Part shown: positions 17,936 to 25,878 of the stretch, piece after piece
How the letters are laid out: every line of letters begins with the position of its first letter
Position numbering within the stretch: position 1 is the first letter of the stretch
NCBI RefSeq assembly: GCF_014192155.1
Contig: NZ_JACHXO010000005.1
Coordinates: 411,073-475,072 of the forward strand
Direction: 5' to 3'
Origin: Roseateles terrae
GTDB taxonomy: Bacteria > Pseudomonadota > Gammaproteobacteria > Burkholderiales > Burkholderiaceae_C
DNA: 64,000 nucleotides
The notes under the pieces: generated by a model
Database searches by the model: none
What the model saw: only the letters and a program-made list of their open reading frames with translations
Told to the model about the DNA's origin: nothing
Translations under genes and position numbers: made by a program

Positions 17936-19410
17936 GAGGGATCCTTCGGAGCGATGGCGGTGCGCGCGTGGTGCGGGCCCAGAACCTGATGGAGGGCAGA
18001 AACCAGCGTCATCACGGCCGCAGGGGTCTGCACCGACAGCCGGACCCAGCCGGGGTATCCGAAGCTGGTGGCGTCGCGCAGCTTGATGCCGTGGTGGCGC
18101 AGCGCCGCGAGCAGCGCGGCGTGGGTCGCGGGCGGCACATGTTGAGAGGGAGGAAGCGTCCCGGGCAGCGGATTCGGCAGCGGCTTGTTCAGCGGCGCAG
18201 GCAGCGGCCCCGGCAGTGCGTTCGCCCCTTGCGTCTGCAGCGGGAGGGTCTGCGGTGCAGTGAAGGGATGCGTCTGTGAAGCGGGCTGCGGATGCGTGGG
18301 CCGCGACGGCATCGTCATCGCGCTGGAGGCCAGCTTGCGCCGTGTCGCGCCGAGATCCAGGTCCAGATCGAGGTCCAGATCGAGGTCCGGGTCGAGATCG
18401 TCGCTCGCGTCCAGCGCCGGCAGTCGAGCCATCCAGAAATTCGTGACGCTGCCCGGCATCCGCTGGAAACCCCAGGACGCCAGGCGGTCCTGCTGCGCCT
18501 GGACCCATTCGCGCAGCAGATCGTGGGAGTCGGCCAATTCCTCCTGCACTTCATCGTCCGCCCAGGCCCTCAGCAGGGCCTCGCCCTCGGCCGACAGCAC
18601 CCAGCTGGCGGCCAGCGCTGCCACGCGCGGCGTGAGGGCATCGTGCCGTGGCGCCAGCAGATAAGCAGCGCGCACGCCGGTCAGGCCCAGGGCCTTGTTG
18701 GGGCAGACCAGCCGCCACACCTGCTCGCTCAAGGACGGTGGCAACGCAGACGCGCCGACCAGCCGCAGCGCTTCGTAGGCCTGATCCACCACCAGGCGAC
18801 TGCCGGTGCGGCGCTGCGCGTCGTCGAGGGCGACCCATTCGGCGGCGTCCAGCGTGCGGCCGGTCGGGTTGCACGGATCGCAGATCCACACCAGGCACGG
18901 GCCTGCGCTGTCCATGAGCCGCAGCAGGGTGGCGACGTCCGGCCAGCCGAGTACCTTCAGGCCCAGGGCCTGGGCCGCAGCGGCATAGTCGCCGAAGCCG
19001 GGTTGCGGCACGCAGACGGTCTGGATGCCGTCGAGCAGGGCCGCGAGGCTCAAACGGCGGATCGCTTCCGAGCCGCCGGCGGTGGGCAGCACGCGCTCGG
19101 TCGTCACATCGTGCCAGCGGGCGAGATGGCCCCGCAGGGCGGCGTAGGTCGGGTCCGGATAACGCTGGCGGTCCGCAGCCAGGACGGCGTCCAGCACCGC
19201 AGGCGGCGGACCGAGCGGATGGGCGTTGGTTGAGAAGTCACACAGCACCGGCGGACCGGCGTCGGTGCCACCGTGCTCCGGCACTGGCATCGGCCCTGGC
19301 GCTGGCACTGACGCTGACGCTGACGCTGACATGGGCAGCGTTGCCTCCTTTGAGGACGGCGCTGCTGGTGGTGGGCCCGTCCCTTCCGTCTTGTTTTCCC
19401 GGTCGCTCAT
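17932..19410 (-). CDS. cobC: Threonine-phosphate decarboxylase-like aminotransferase with disordered insert
   Basis: A PLP-dependent, class I/II aminotransferase-fold enzyme of the CobC/CobD group, which supplies or handles the (R)-1-amino-2-propanol phosphate arm of cobalamin. Visible landmarks are FSTNAHPLGPP, YPDPTYAALRGHLA, the PLP region DPCNPTGRTLD, VVDQAYEALR and the lysine region CPNKALGLTGVRAAYLL. The C-terminal small domain resumes at ALLAALRHHGIKLRDATSFG. Between these halves, about residues 335-430, is an insert with a Asp-Leu repeat followed by a Pro/Gln/Leu-rich stretch. An Ser-Ala repeat precedes the fold. The start overlaps the cbiB stop by 4 bases. Confidence 0.9.
   Translation of the reverse strand: MSDRENKTEGTGPPPAAPSSKEATLPMSASASASVPAPGPMPVPEHGGTDAGPPVLCDFSTNAHPLGPPPAVLDAVLAADRQRYPDPTYAALRGHLARWHDVTTERVLPTAGGSEAIRRLSLAALLDGIQTVCVPQPGFGDYAAAAQALGLKVLGWPDVATLLRLMDSAGPCLVWICDPCNPTGRTLDAAEWVALDDAQRRTGSRLVVDQAYEALRLVGASALPPSLSEQVWRLVCPNKALGLTGVRAAYLLAPRHDALTPRVAALAASWVLSAEGEALLRAWADDEVQEELADSHDLLREWVQAQQDRLASWGFQRMPGSVTNFWMARLPALDASDDLDPDLDLDLDLDLDLGATRRKLASSAMTMPSRPTHPQPASQTHPFTAPQTLPLQTQGANALPGPLPAPLNKPLPNPLPGTLPPSQHVPPATHAALLAALRHHGIKLRDATSFGYPGWVRLSVQTPAAVMTLVSALHQVLGPHHARTAIAPKDPS
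18353..18402. repeat. Degenerate GATCnAGGTCC repeats encoding an Asp-Leu run in cobC
   Basis: Alternating GAGGTC/CAGATC hexamers in the coding strand complement produce Asp-Leu-Asp-Leu over about 16 residues. Such short-period repeats can change length by slippage in multiples of six bases, keeping frame. Confidence 0.7.
19308..19330. repeat. Hexanucleotide CTGACG repeat in 5' end of cobC
   Basis: Nearly four copies of CTGACG lie in the N-terminal coding part of cobC and encode alternating Ser-Ala. It is in-frame and in a region outside the enzymatic fold, so length changes would be tolerated. Confidence 0.7.
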
Positions 19411-20441
19411 GCCCCCACTCCCCGCAGCGCTGCGGCCAGGGCGCCCAGCACGAGCACGCATCCCCACAGCGTCTGCGTCGCGAGCCGCTGTGCGGTGGCC
19501 ATGTCGCTTGTCTGCACTTCGGCGCCTTCCGCATTCAGTTGATAGTGGCCGGGCTTGGTCAGCCGACGATTCAGCCGCAGCGCCATCGCGCCCATTGGCC
19601 AGCCGCCGTTCGGCGACGGCGTCCGTCCGGCCTCCCGCCACAGCTGACCCAGCAGTCGCGGTCGCGCTGCCATCAGCACCAGGCCCGTCAGACGCGCCGG
19701 CACCCACGACAGCACATCGTCCACCCGCGCCGCCCACTTGCCGGCCCATTCCCATCGGTCCCGGTAGCCCCACATCGCATCGGCAGTATTGGCGAATCGA
19801 TACAGTGCGGCCCCGGGCAGCCCCGCAATCGCAAACCAGAACAGCGGCGCGACGACCGAATCGTTCAGGTTCTCCGCCAGCGTCTCGATGGCCGTCTCCC
19901 GCACTTCGGTCGCGCTGAGGACCGTGGTGTCGCGACTCACCAGCCGCGACAACTGCTGCCGTCCCTGGTCCAGCGATTGACTCAGTTGCGTCTCCACGGC
20001 CGCCACTTCTTCGCGCAGCATGCGCCACGCCAGCAAGGGCTTGAGCAGCAGGCCGAGCACCACCACAAACGCCAGCGCCATGCCCAGGCCGCGCCAGGGC
20101 GGCATGGCCCACCACAGCAGCGACTCGAGGCCCACGGCGATGGCCACCACGCCGCAAGCACCGATCATCCAGGCCAAGGTCCCGGCTGCCAGCGCGCGGC
20201 GGGGCGCCAGGCGGGTCAGCCAGCCACTCCACAGGCCCAGGTAACGTCCCATGGCCACAACCGGATGCAGCGTCACCGGTGGCTCACCCCACAGGCGGTC
20301 CACCGCCAGGGCGACCAGCATCGCCATGGGCAACAGCAGAGGCTGGGCGGACATCGCGCCCATCGCGGCCATTGCGGGTATGGCCGGCAAGGCAGCAAGG
20401 GCGTCCACAGCGGGCAGCCAGGAGAGCAGGGGGGCGGTCAT
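19407..20441 (-). CDS. cbiB: Adenosylcobinamide-phosphate synthase (CbiB/CobD)
   Basis: Integral membrane enzyme that joins the aminopropanol (phosphate) arm to adenosylcobyric acid. The 344 residues contain several transmembrane segments and family motifs DRLWGEPPVTLHPVVAMGR near residue 50, ETLAENLNDSVVAPLFW, RFANTADAMWGYRD and GRTPSPNGGWPMGAMA. An extra hydrophobic Ala/Pro/Met-rich N-terminus of about 30 residues precedes the first conserved segment, so translation may start at a later Met. It follows cobO by 10 bases and its stop overlaps the cobC start. Confidence 0.95.
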   Translation of the reverse strand: MTAPLLSWLPAVDALAALPAIPAMAAMGAMSAQPLLLPMAMLVALAVDRLWGEPPVTLHPVVAMGRYLGLWSGWLTRLAPRRALAAGTLAWMIGACGVVAIAVGLESLLWWAMPPWRGLGMALAFVVVLGLLLKPLLAWRMLREEVAAVETQLSQSLDQGRQQLSRLVSRDTTVLSATEVRETAIETLAENLNDSVVAPLFWFAIAGLPGAALYRFANTADAMWGYRDRWEWAGKWAARVDDVLSWVPARLTGLVLMAARPRLLGQLWREAGRTPSPNGGWPMGAMALRLNRRLTKPGHYQLNAEGAEVQTSDMATAQRLATQTLWGCVLVLGALAAALRGVGA

Positions 20442-20451
20442 CGTCCGGGTC

Positions 20452-21021
20452 TCAGTCCTCGATGCCGCGCTGCGCAGGCACCCCTGCAGTGAAGTGATGC
20501 TTCACCTGGGTCATCTCGGTGACGGTGTCGGCCAGATCGATCAGCTCCTGCGGCGCATTGCGCCCGGTCAGCACCACATGCACATGCGAGGGCCGCTGGC
20601 GCAGCGTCTCCAGCACCGGCTCCAGCGGCAGCCAGCCATATCGCAGCGGATACATGATCTCGTCCAGCACCACCAGAAAGTGCTCACCGGCTTCGATGGT
20701 CGCGCGGGCGCGCTCCCAGCCGTCGCGGGCCAGTTGTGCGGAATGCTCCAGGTCCTTGCTCTTCCACGAGAAACCGTCGCCCAGGCCTTCGATGGGAATG
20801 CCGAGGGTTTCGAACATGCGGTGCTCACCGAAGCGGGCGCTGGGCACCTTCATAAACTGATAGATGCGCACCTGCTTGCCGCGACCATGGGCGCGAAGCG
20901 CCAGACCAAAGGCGGCGGTGCTTTTGCCTTTGCCATTGCCGGTGTGCACCAGGATCAGCCCGCGGCGTTCGCCGCTGGGGATGATGCGTTCACGGTTGAC
21001 GGGAGGTTGTTCTATTTCCAT
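20452..21021 (-). CDS. cobO: Cob(I)yrinic acid a,c-diamide adenosyltransferase (CobO/BtuR type)
   Basis: Transfers the 5'-deoxyadenosyl group of ATP to cob(I)alamin or cob(I)yrinate a,c-diamide, forming the Co-C bond. The 189-residue product starts MEIEQPPVNRERIIPSGERR and has the P-loop HTGNGKGKSTAAFG, the FMKVPSARFGEH region, FLVVLDEIMYPLRYGW and VVLTGRNAPQELIDLADTVTEM. Size and motifs fit CobO. Its start lies within the cobB end (10-base overlap), so translation is coupled. Confidence 0.96.
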   Translation of the reverse strand: MEIEQPPVNRERIIPSGERRGLILVHTGNGKGKSTAAFGLALRAHGRGKQVRIYQFMKVPSARFGEHRMFETLGIPIEGLGDGFSWKSKDLEHSAQLARDGWERARATIEAGEHFLVVLDEIMYPLRYGWLPLEPVLETLRQRPSHVHVVLTGRNAPQELIDLADTVTEMTQVKHHFTAGVPAQRGIED

Positions 21022-22454
21022 GGATGCAGACTCACGTACGGCGAAAAGAACTTCGCGATGGCGGCCGGGTTGGACGGGAAGTAGTGATGCAGATAGCTGG
21101 CACGCAGCGATCCCTGCTGATACAGCGGCTCCGCGGTGCGCCCACCGTTGGGATTGCTCGCGACGGCCACCGGCGCCAGCGGCGTTTCCATCGTGGAGTA
21201 GTGGAAGCTGTGTCCGCGCAGCAGGCCTTCGGGCCAGTCCACCGATTGCAGTCCCAAGGCGGCAAGGCGCGCCTGCAGCCGCGCGTTGCCGGGCATCAGG
21301 CCGGCCATCGCGTGGCTGTGGCCGTCCGCGTCGGTCAACTGGTCCAGCAGCACCAGCATGCCGCCGCATTCGGCGAGCAGGGGGCGCCGGGCGGCGAGGT
21401 GCTCGCGCAGGCTGCTGAAGAAGGTGGGATGCGCCTGCAGCGTCGGCGCATGAAGCTCCGGATAGCCGCCCGGCAGCCACAGGCTGTCGCAGCTGGGCAG
21501 CGGGTCGCCAGCCAGTGGGGAGAAGCAGAGAACCTCCGCGCCAAGTTCACGCAGGGTGTCGAGGTTGGCGGGGTAGATGAAGGAGAAGCAGGCGTCCTGG
21601 GCGACGGCGATGCTCACGCCTTCAAGCCGCTTGGGATGCGACGGGGATGACGACAAGACGGCAGCTGCTGCTACCGATTGCGCTCGCGACTCGGGCTCCG
21701 ACGCAGGCTCCGCCACCGCCACCGCCACCGCCGCAGCCTGCGCTGCCGCATCCTGACAGGACGCCGTCAAACTCTGGAGCCCCGCCCCCAGTGCCTCACC
21801 GGCTTCCCACGCATCCGCCCAGGCGTCCAGCCGTGCGTCGATGTCGTCCAGTTCCAGGGCCTGCACCAGCCCGAGGTGACGCTCAGGCAGGCTCAGCGCC
21901 TCCTGCCGCTGCACCGCAGCCACCAGTGGCAGATCCGCCGGCAGACCGTCCCCCACCATGCGCGCATGGGCGGCGCTGCCCACGCGATTGGCCACCACAC
22001 CGGCCACCCGCACATCTGGCCGAAAACGCGCCAGCCCCGTCGCCACCGCGGCAAAAGTCTGGGCCATCCCCGAAGCGTCCAGCACCACCAGCACCGGCAG
22101 CCCAAAACGCGCCGCCAGATCGGCACTGCTCGGCGCGCCGTCAAACAGTCCCATCACGCCTTCCACCAGCACCAGATCCGCCTCCTGCGCCGCCTTTGCA
22201 AGCAGCGCCCGGCAGTGCGTCTCTCCACCCATGAAGAGATCGAGCTGATACACCGGATGACCGCAGGCGCGGCTCAGCACCATCGGATCCAGATAGTCCG
22301 GGCCGGTCTTGAACACACGCACCCGCAGGCCGCGCCGCTTCGCGGAGCGGGCGATGGCCGCCGTGATGCTGGTTTTGCCCTGGCCGGAGGCCGGAGCGCT
22401 GATCAGGAGCGTGGGACAGGTCATCGGTCGATCTTGTGCGGGTTTGTCATGCAT
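21012..22454 (-). CDS. cobB: Cobyrinate a,c-diamide synthase
   Basis: Glutamine- and ATP-dependent amidation of the a and c side chains of (hydrogeno)cobyrinate. The N-terminal ATPase domain has SAPASGQGKTSITAA and VEGVMGLFDG; the C-terminal glutaminase domain has LWLPGGYPELHA and nucleophile Cys in LAECGGMLVL, then HSFHYSTME. The 480 residues include an Ala/Val/Glu-rich linker of about 45 residues between the domains. The ATG at 22454 overlaps the btuD end; a second Met ten residues later (MTCPTLLISAP) is equally good. Presence of this enzyme indicates use of cobyrinate-level intermediates rather than only cobinamide salvage. Confidence 0.95.
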   Translation of the reverse strand: MHDKPAQDRPMTCPTLLISAPASGQGKTSITAAIARSAKRRGLRVRVFKTGPDYLDPMVLSRACGHPVYQLDLFMGGETHCRALLAKAAQEADLVLVEGVMGLFDGAPSSADLAARFGLPVLVVLDASGMAQTFAAVATGLARFRPDVRVAGVVANRVGSAAHARMVGDGLPADLPLVAAVQRQEALSLPERHLGLVQALELDDIDARLDAWADAWEAGEALGAGLQSLTASCQDAAAQAAAVAVAVAEPASEPESRAQSVAAAAVLSSSPSHPKRLEGVSIAVAQDACFSFIYPANLDTLRELGAEVLCFSPLAGDPLPSCDSLWLPGGYPELHAPTLQAHPTFFSSLREHLAARRPLLAECGGMLVLLDQLTDADGHSHAMAGLMPGNARLQARLAALGLQSVDWPEGLLRGHSFHYSTMETPLAPVAVASNPNGGRTAEPLYQQGSLRASYLHHYFPSNPAAIAKFFSPYVSLHPWK

Positions 22455-23232
22455 TGAGCGCCACCCAGCGTCCCTGTACCTGAAGAATCATCAGCCGATG
22501 CTGGAAGACGTCCTGCAGCGCGGCATGGGTGTCGGCGTCGCGCGGCGACCCCTGATGGACGATGCGGCCGTCCGCCATCACCACCAGACGGTCCGCCTGC
22601 AAGGCCATGTTGAGTTCATGCAGCACGCTGACCACTGCGCCGCCCTGGCTCACGCGCTCACGCACCAGGCGGACCCAGTCGCTCTGATGCGGCGGATCCA
22701 GATGCGCCAGCGGTTCGTCCATCAGCAGCAGGCCGGACTGCACCGCCAGCGCCCGCGCCAGCAGCACCCGCTGCCGCTCGCCGCCGGACAGCCGGCTCAG
22801 CGGACGATCCCGCCAGTCCCAGCTCTGCGTCTGTTGCATCGCCTGCTCCACCGCAGCACGGTCCGCCGTACTGGCGGGCGCGAGCCAGGCCTGATGCGGC
22901 AGGCGGCCCAGCATCACCACGTCATAGGCACTCAAGTCCTCGGCGGTGATCTCCTGCTGACCCAGCCAGGCGATGTGCTGGGCGCGTTCGCGCGCAGGCC
23001 AGTCGGCAGCGTCGCGGCCGTCCAGCATCAGGCGGCCGTCAAACGGCAGCAGCCCCGCCATGGTGCGCAGCAGGGTGGACTTGCCCGCACCGTTGGGGCC
23101 GACCACTGCCATCCATTCGCCAGGGACTGGCGCCAGTGCGAGCGGATGCAGCACCGCCCGCCCCCCCAGGGACAGGGTGGTCAGCTCGATATGCAGACGC
23201 GGCACCACCGACAGGCTGTGGGCACGGATCAT
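22447..23232 (-). CDS. btuD: Vitamin B12 ABC transporter ATP-binding protein
   Basis: ATPase driving corrinoid import through BtuC. The 261-residue protein has Walker A GPNGAGKST, Q-loop at WLGQQEI, signature LSGGERQRV, Walker B LLLMDEP and H-loop SVLHELN. The start ATG at 23232 overlaps the btuC stop in ATGA. Iron-siderophore ATPases share this fold; the riboswitch and cobalamin neighbours decide for B12. Confidence 0.94.
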   Translation of the reverse strand: MIRAHSLSVVPRLHIELTTLSLGGRAVLHPLALAPVPGEWMAVVGPNGAGKSTLLRTMAGLLPFDGRLMLDGRDAADWPARERAQHIAWLGQQEITAEDLSAYDVVMLGRLPHQAWLAPASTADRAAVEQAMQQTQSWDWRDRPLSRLSGGERQRVLLARALAVQSGLLLMDEPLAHLDPPHQSDWVRLVRERVSQGGAVVSVLHELNMALQADRLVVMADGRIVHQGSPRDADTHAALQDVFQHRLMILQVQGRWVALNA

Positions 23233-24245
23233 CGCGCGCCTCCCAGCACGCTGCCGCGGCGGTGCATCAGATACAGCAGATAGCTGCCGCCGAGCAGCGC
23301 GGTGATGATGCCCACCGGCAATTCCTGCGGCGCGATCACCCAGCGCGCGCCGATGTCGGCCGCCAGCAGCAGGGCACCGCCGGTCAGCGGGGCCAGCAGC
23401 AGCAGGGCGCCATGCGGCGTCGGGCCCCAGCTGCGCACCAGATGCGGCGCGATCAGCCCGACGAAGGCGATGAGGCCGCATTGCGCCACCGCAGCGCCGG
23501 TGGCCAGAGAGAGCGCCGCAATCAGCAGCAGCCGGATGAGGGTCAGGCGCTGACCGAGCGAACGGGCCGTGTCTTCGCCCAGCGTCAGCGCGTCCAGCGT
23601 GCGGCTGCATCCCAGGCCCACCAGCAGGCACACGCCCAGCGACAGCGCCATCACCTGCACCGCACTCCAGCCCACAAAGCCGGTGCTGCCCAGCATGAAG
23701 GCCTGCATCGCGCGCAGGGCATCCTGATTGATCAGGGTGAGCAGCGCCGCGCCGGAGCCCAGTACCACGCCGACCACCACGCCAGCCAGCAGCAGACGCA
23801 GACCATGCTCCACCCCGCGGGCCAGCACCAGCGACAACACCACCGCCAGCACCGCGCCGCTGAAGGCCGCACCGGTCATGCCGATGCGCAGTGCCAGCGC
23901 TGTCGCGGTGGGCGACAGGCCGATGGCAAACAGCAGCGCCGCCACACCCAGGGACGCGCCTGCGGAGCAGCCCAGCAGATAGGGATCTGCCAGCGGATTG
24001 CGGAACAGCCCTTGCGCCATCGCCCCCGCCAGACCCAGCAGCGCACCGGCGAGCCAGGCCCCCACCGAGCGCGGTGCGCGGATGTCCCACAGGATCTGGC
24101 GCATCGTGTCGTCCGGGAAGGCTTGCGCGCCGAACCACGGGCTCCATCCGGTGCTGCCGACACACAGGCCCAACCCCAGCAGCAGCGCGCCGAGGGCCAG
24201 CAGCATCAGGAGCTGCAGGGCGGTGCGGGAGCTCACGGCAGGCAT
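23229..24245 (-). CDS. btuC: Vitamin B12 ABC transporter permease (FecCD family)
   Basis: Inner-membrane channel subunit for corrinoid import. The 338 residues are almost wholly hydrophobic with about ten transmembrane segments; the FecCD features ADPYLLGCSAGASLG and GLIAPHLVRSWGP are visible. Start and stop codons overlap btuF and btuD respectively in ATGA arrangements, so the three transport genes are translationally coupled. Confidence 0.95.
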   Translation of the reverse strand: MPAVSSRTALQLLMLLALGALLLGLGLCVGSTGWSPWFGAQAFPDDTMRQILWDIRAPRSVGAWLAGALLGLAGAMAQGLFRNPLADPYLLGCSAGASLGVAALLFAIGLSPTATALALRIGMTGAAFSGAVLAVVLSLVLARGVEHGLRLLLAGVVVGVVLGSGAALLTLINQDALRAMQAFMLGSTGFVGWSAVQVMALSLGVCLLVGLGCSRTLDALTLGEDTARSLGQRLTLIRLLLIAALSLATGAAVAQCGLIAFVGLIAPHLVRSWGPTPHGALLLLAPLTGGALLLAADIGARWVIAPQELPVGIITALLGGSYLLYLMHRRGSVLGGAR

Positions 24246-25291
24246 CAGCGCATGCCTCCGGGCGGGGCGCTGAAGGGCACGCTGGGCCAGGTGACCGGAC
24301 CGGCCGATGCTTCACGCAGGCAACGGGCCATCAGCGCCGCCGCTTCGGCCATGCGCGGGCCTGGACGCACCAGCACGTCGGACTCCGCCGGCACCCAGAC
24401 GCAGATTTTTTGCTGGCGCACCGCGCGGATCACCGACCAGCCGGGCCGCTGCGGCAGGCCGGTGGCATTGCGCTGGCCCACCATGATGACCTGCGGGTCC
24501 GCCCGGACGATGAATTCCGGATTGAGCTTGGGGAAGGGCCCCAGCTCGGGGGGCAGGATGTTGCGGGCACCCAGGCGGGACAGGATCTCGCCGATGAAGG
24601 AATTGCTGCCTGCGCCGTAGGGGCCGGCATCCACTTCGTAATAGACGGTCAGGCCGCGGGCGGCCGGGGGCAGCGTTGCGGCGCTCTGGGCGATGTGGCC
24701 ATCGATGCGGTTCCACAGGCGCCGCGCCTCTTCCGGCTTGCCCAGCACCTGGCCCACCTTGCCCAGCACCCGCTGCACGTCGGTCATGCTGCGCGGCTCC
24801 AGGGCGATGACCTTGACGCCGAGGGATTCGAGTCGGTCGATGACGCGGGCGGAGACGCCGAGCAGCACCACGTCCGGCTTGAGCGACACCAGCAGCTCGA
24901 TGGAGGTGTCGTCCAGGCCGCCCAGCTTGGGCAGCGTCTGGGTGCGGGCCGGGTAGTTGGAATAACGATCGACGCCGACCAGCTTGTCGCAGTCGCCGAG
25001 TTCGCAGACGGTCTCGGTGAGGGACGGCAGCAGGCTGACGATGCGGCGCGGGGGGGACTGCAGCTCGACGGTGACGCCGCGGTCGTCCTTGATCTGCACC
25101 GGGGCGGCGGGCGCAGCCGGGGCCAGTGTCGGCATGAGGGCCGTGAAGCACAACCCCATCCATGTGGCGATGAGGGGTGCGAGGGTCCACGGCTGTGAGC
25201 CCGTCGAAGGGCTCAGTGGGAAGCTGTCGATCTTCATCGTCATCGTGGGAGTGAGGCCCACCGAGCGGGCCCAGGCGGCGAAGCGCTTCAT
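24245..25291 (-). CDS. btuF: Cobalamin ABC transporter substrate-binding protein
   Basis: Periplasmic corrinoid-binding protein of the TroA-like fold. The 348-residue product shows RRIVSLLPSLTETVCELGDCDKLVGVDRYS split across the first lobe, then LGGLDDTSIELLVSLKPDVVL and GPYGAGSNSFIGEILSRLGA in the second lobe, typical BtuF landmarks. The ATG at 25291 overlaps the cobU stop and has AAGGA six bases upstream, but the signal-peptide core (APLIATWMGLCFTALM) then lies 35 residues in. Starts at 25243 or 25237 would give a normal signal peptide. Confidence 0.92.
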   Translation of the reverse strand: MKRFAAWARSVGLTPTMTMKIDSFPLSPSTGSQPWTLAPLIATWMGLCFTALMPTLAPAAPAAPVQIKDDRGVTVELQSPPRRIVSLLPSLTETVCELGDCDKLVGVDRYSNYPARTQTLPKLGGLDDTSIELLVSLKPDVVLLGVSARVIDRLESLGVKVIALEPRSMTDVQRVLGKVGQVLGKPEEARRLWNRIDGHIAQSAATLPPAARGLTVYYEVDAGPYGAGSNSFIGEILSRLGARNILPPELGPFPKLNPEFIVRADPQVIMVGQRNATGLPQRPGWSVIRAVRQQKICVWVPAESDVLVRPGPRMAEAAALMARCLREASAGPVTWPSVPFSAPPGGMR

Positions 25292-25845
25292 TCGAGATCC
25301 TTCTGCACCGGCTGGCTCCACGGCTGGCCGGCGACCATCAGCGTCAAGGTGTCGCACTGCCGCGCGACCCGCTGGTTGAGACGGCCCAGCTCATCCACAT
25401 AGGCCCGCACCTCGCGGCCCATCGGCATCACACCCCAGCCCACCTCGTTGGAGACGAAGAGGACCGGGGAGGTGAGCGACGGCAGCAGCTGCTGAAGGGC
25501 GGCGCATTCGGTCCGCCAATCCTCCAGCCGCGGCTCGCCGGACATTGGCATCAGCCAGTTGGTCAGCCACAGGGTCAGGCAGTCCACCACCAGCAGGCGG
25601 CGTGGCGACGCATGGGTCCGCAGCGCCTCCGTCAGCTGAAGCGGCACCTCGATCGTGTCGAAGCCTTCCGGCCGGTCCGCCTGATGGCGGGCGATGCGCT
25701 GACGCATCTCGTCGTCATGCGCCTGCGCCGTGGCGATCACGCTGACCTGATGGCCGGGGGTGGCGGCCCAGTGCAGGGCCAGCCGCTCGGCCTGCCGCGA
25801 CTTGCCGCTGCGTTGACCCCCGACGATGAGCTGATGTGACGCCAT
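25288..25845 (-). CDS. cobU: Adenosylcobinamide kinase / adenosylcobinamide-phosphate guanylyltransferase
   Basis: Bifunctional enzyme that phosphorylates adenosylcobinamide and transfers GMP to give adenosyl-GDP-cobinamide (also called cobP). The 185-residue protein begins with P-loop GGQRSGKSRQAERLA, followed by VSVIATAQAHDDEM, RIARHQADRPEGF, VVDCLTLWLTNWL and FVSNEVGWGVMPMGREVR, matching the family in order. It lies 33 bases after btuB and overlaps btuF. Confidence 0.96.
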   Translation of the reverse strand: MASHQLIVGGQRSGKSRQAERLALHWAATPGHQVSVIATAQAHDDEMRQRIARHQADRPEGFDTIEVPLQLTEALRTHASPRRLLVVDCLTLWLTNWLMPMSGEPRLEDWRTECAALQQLLPSLTSPVLFVSNEVGWGVMPMGREVRAYVDELGRLNQRVARQCDTLTLMVAGQPWSQPVQKDLE

Positions 25846-25878
25846 GGATGAAGTCCCTGTGGAGGCCGCCGGGTTCGG

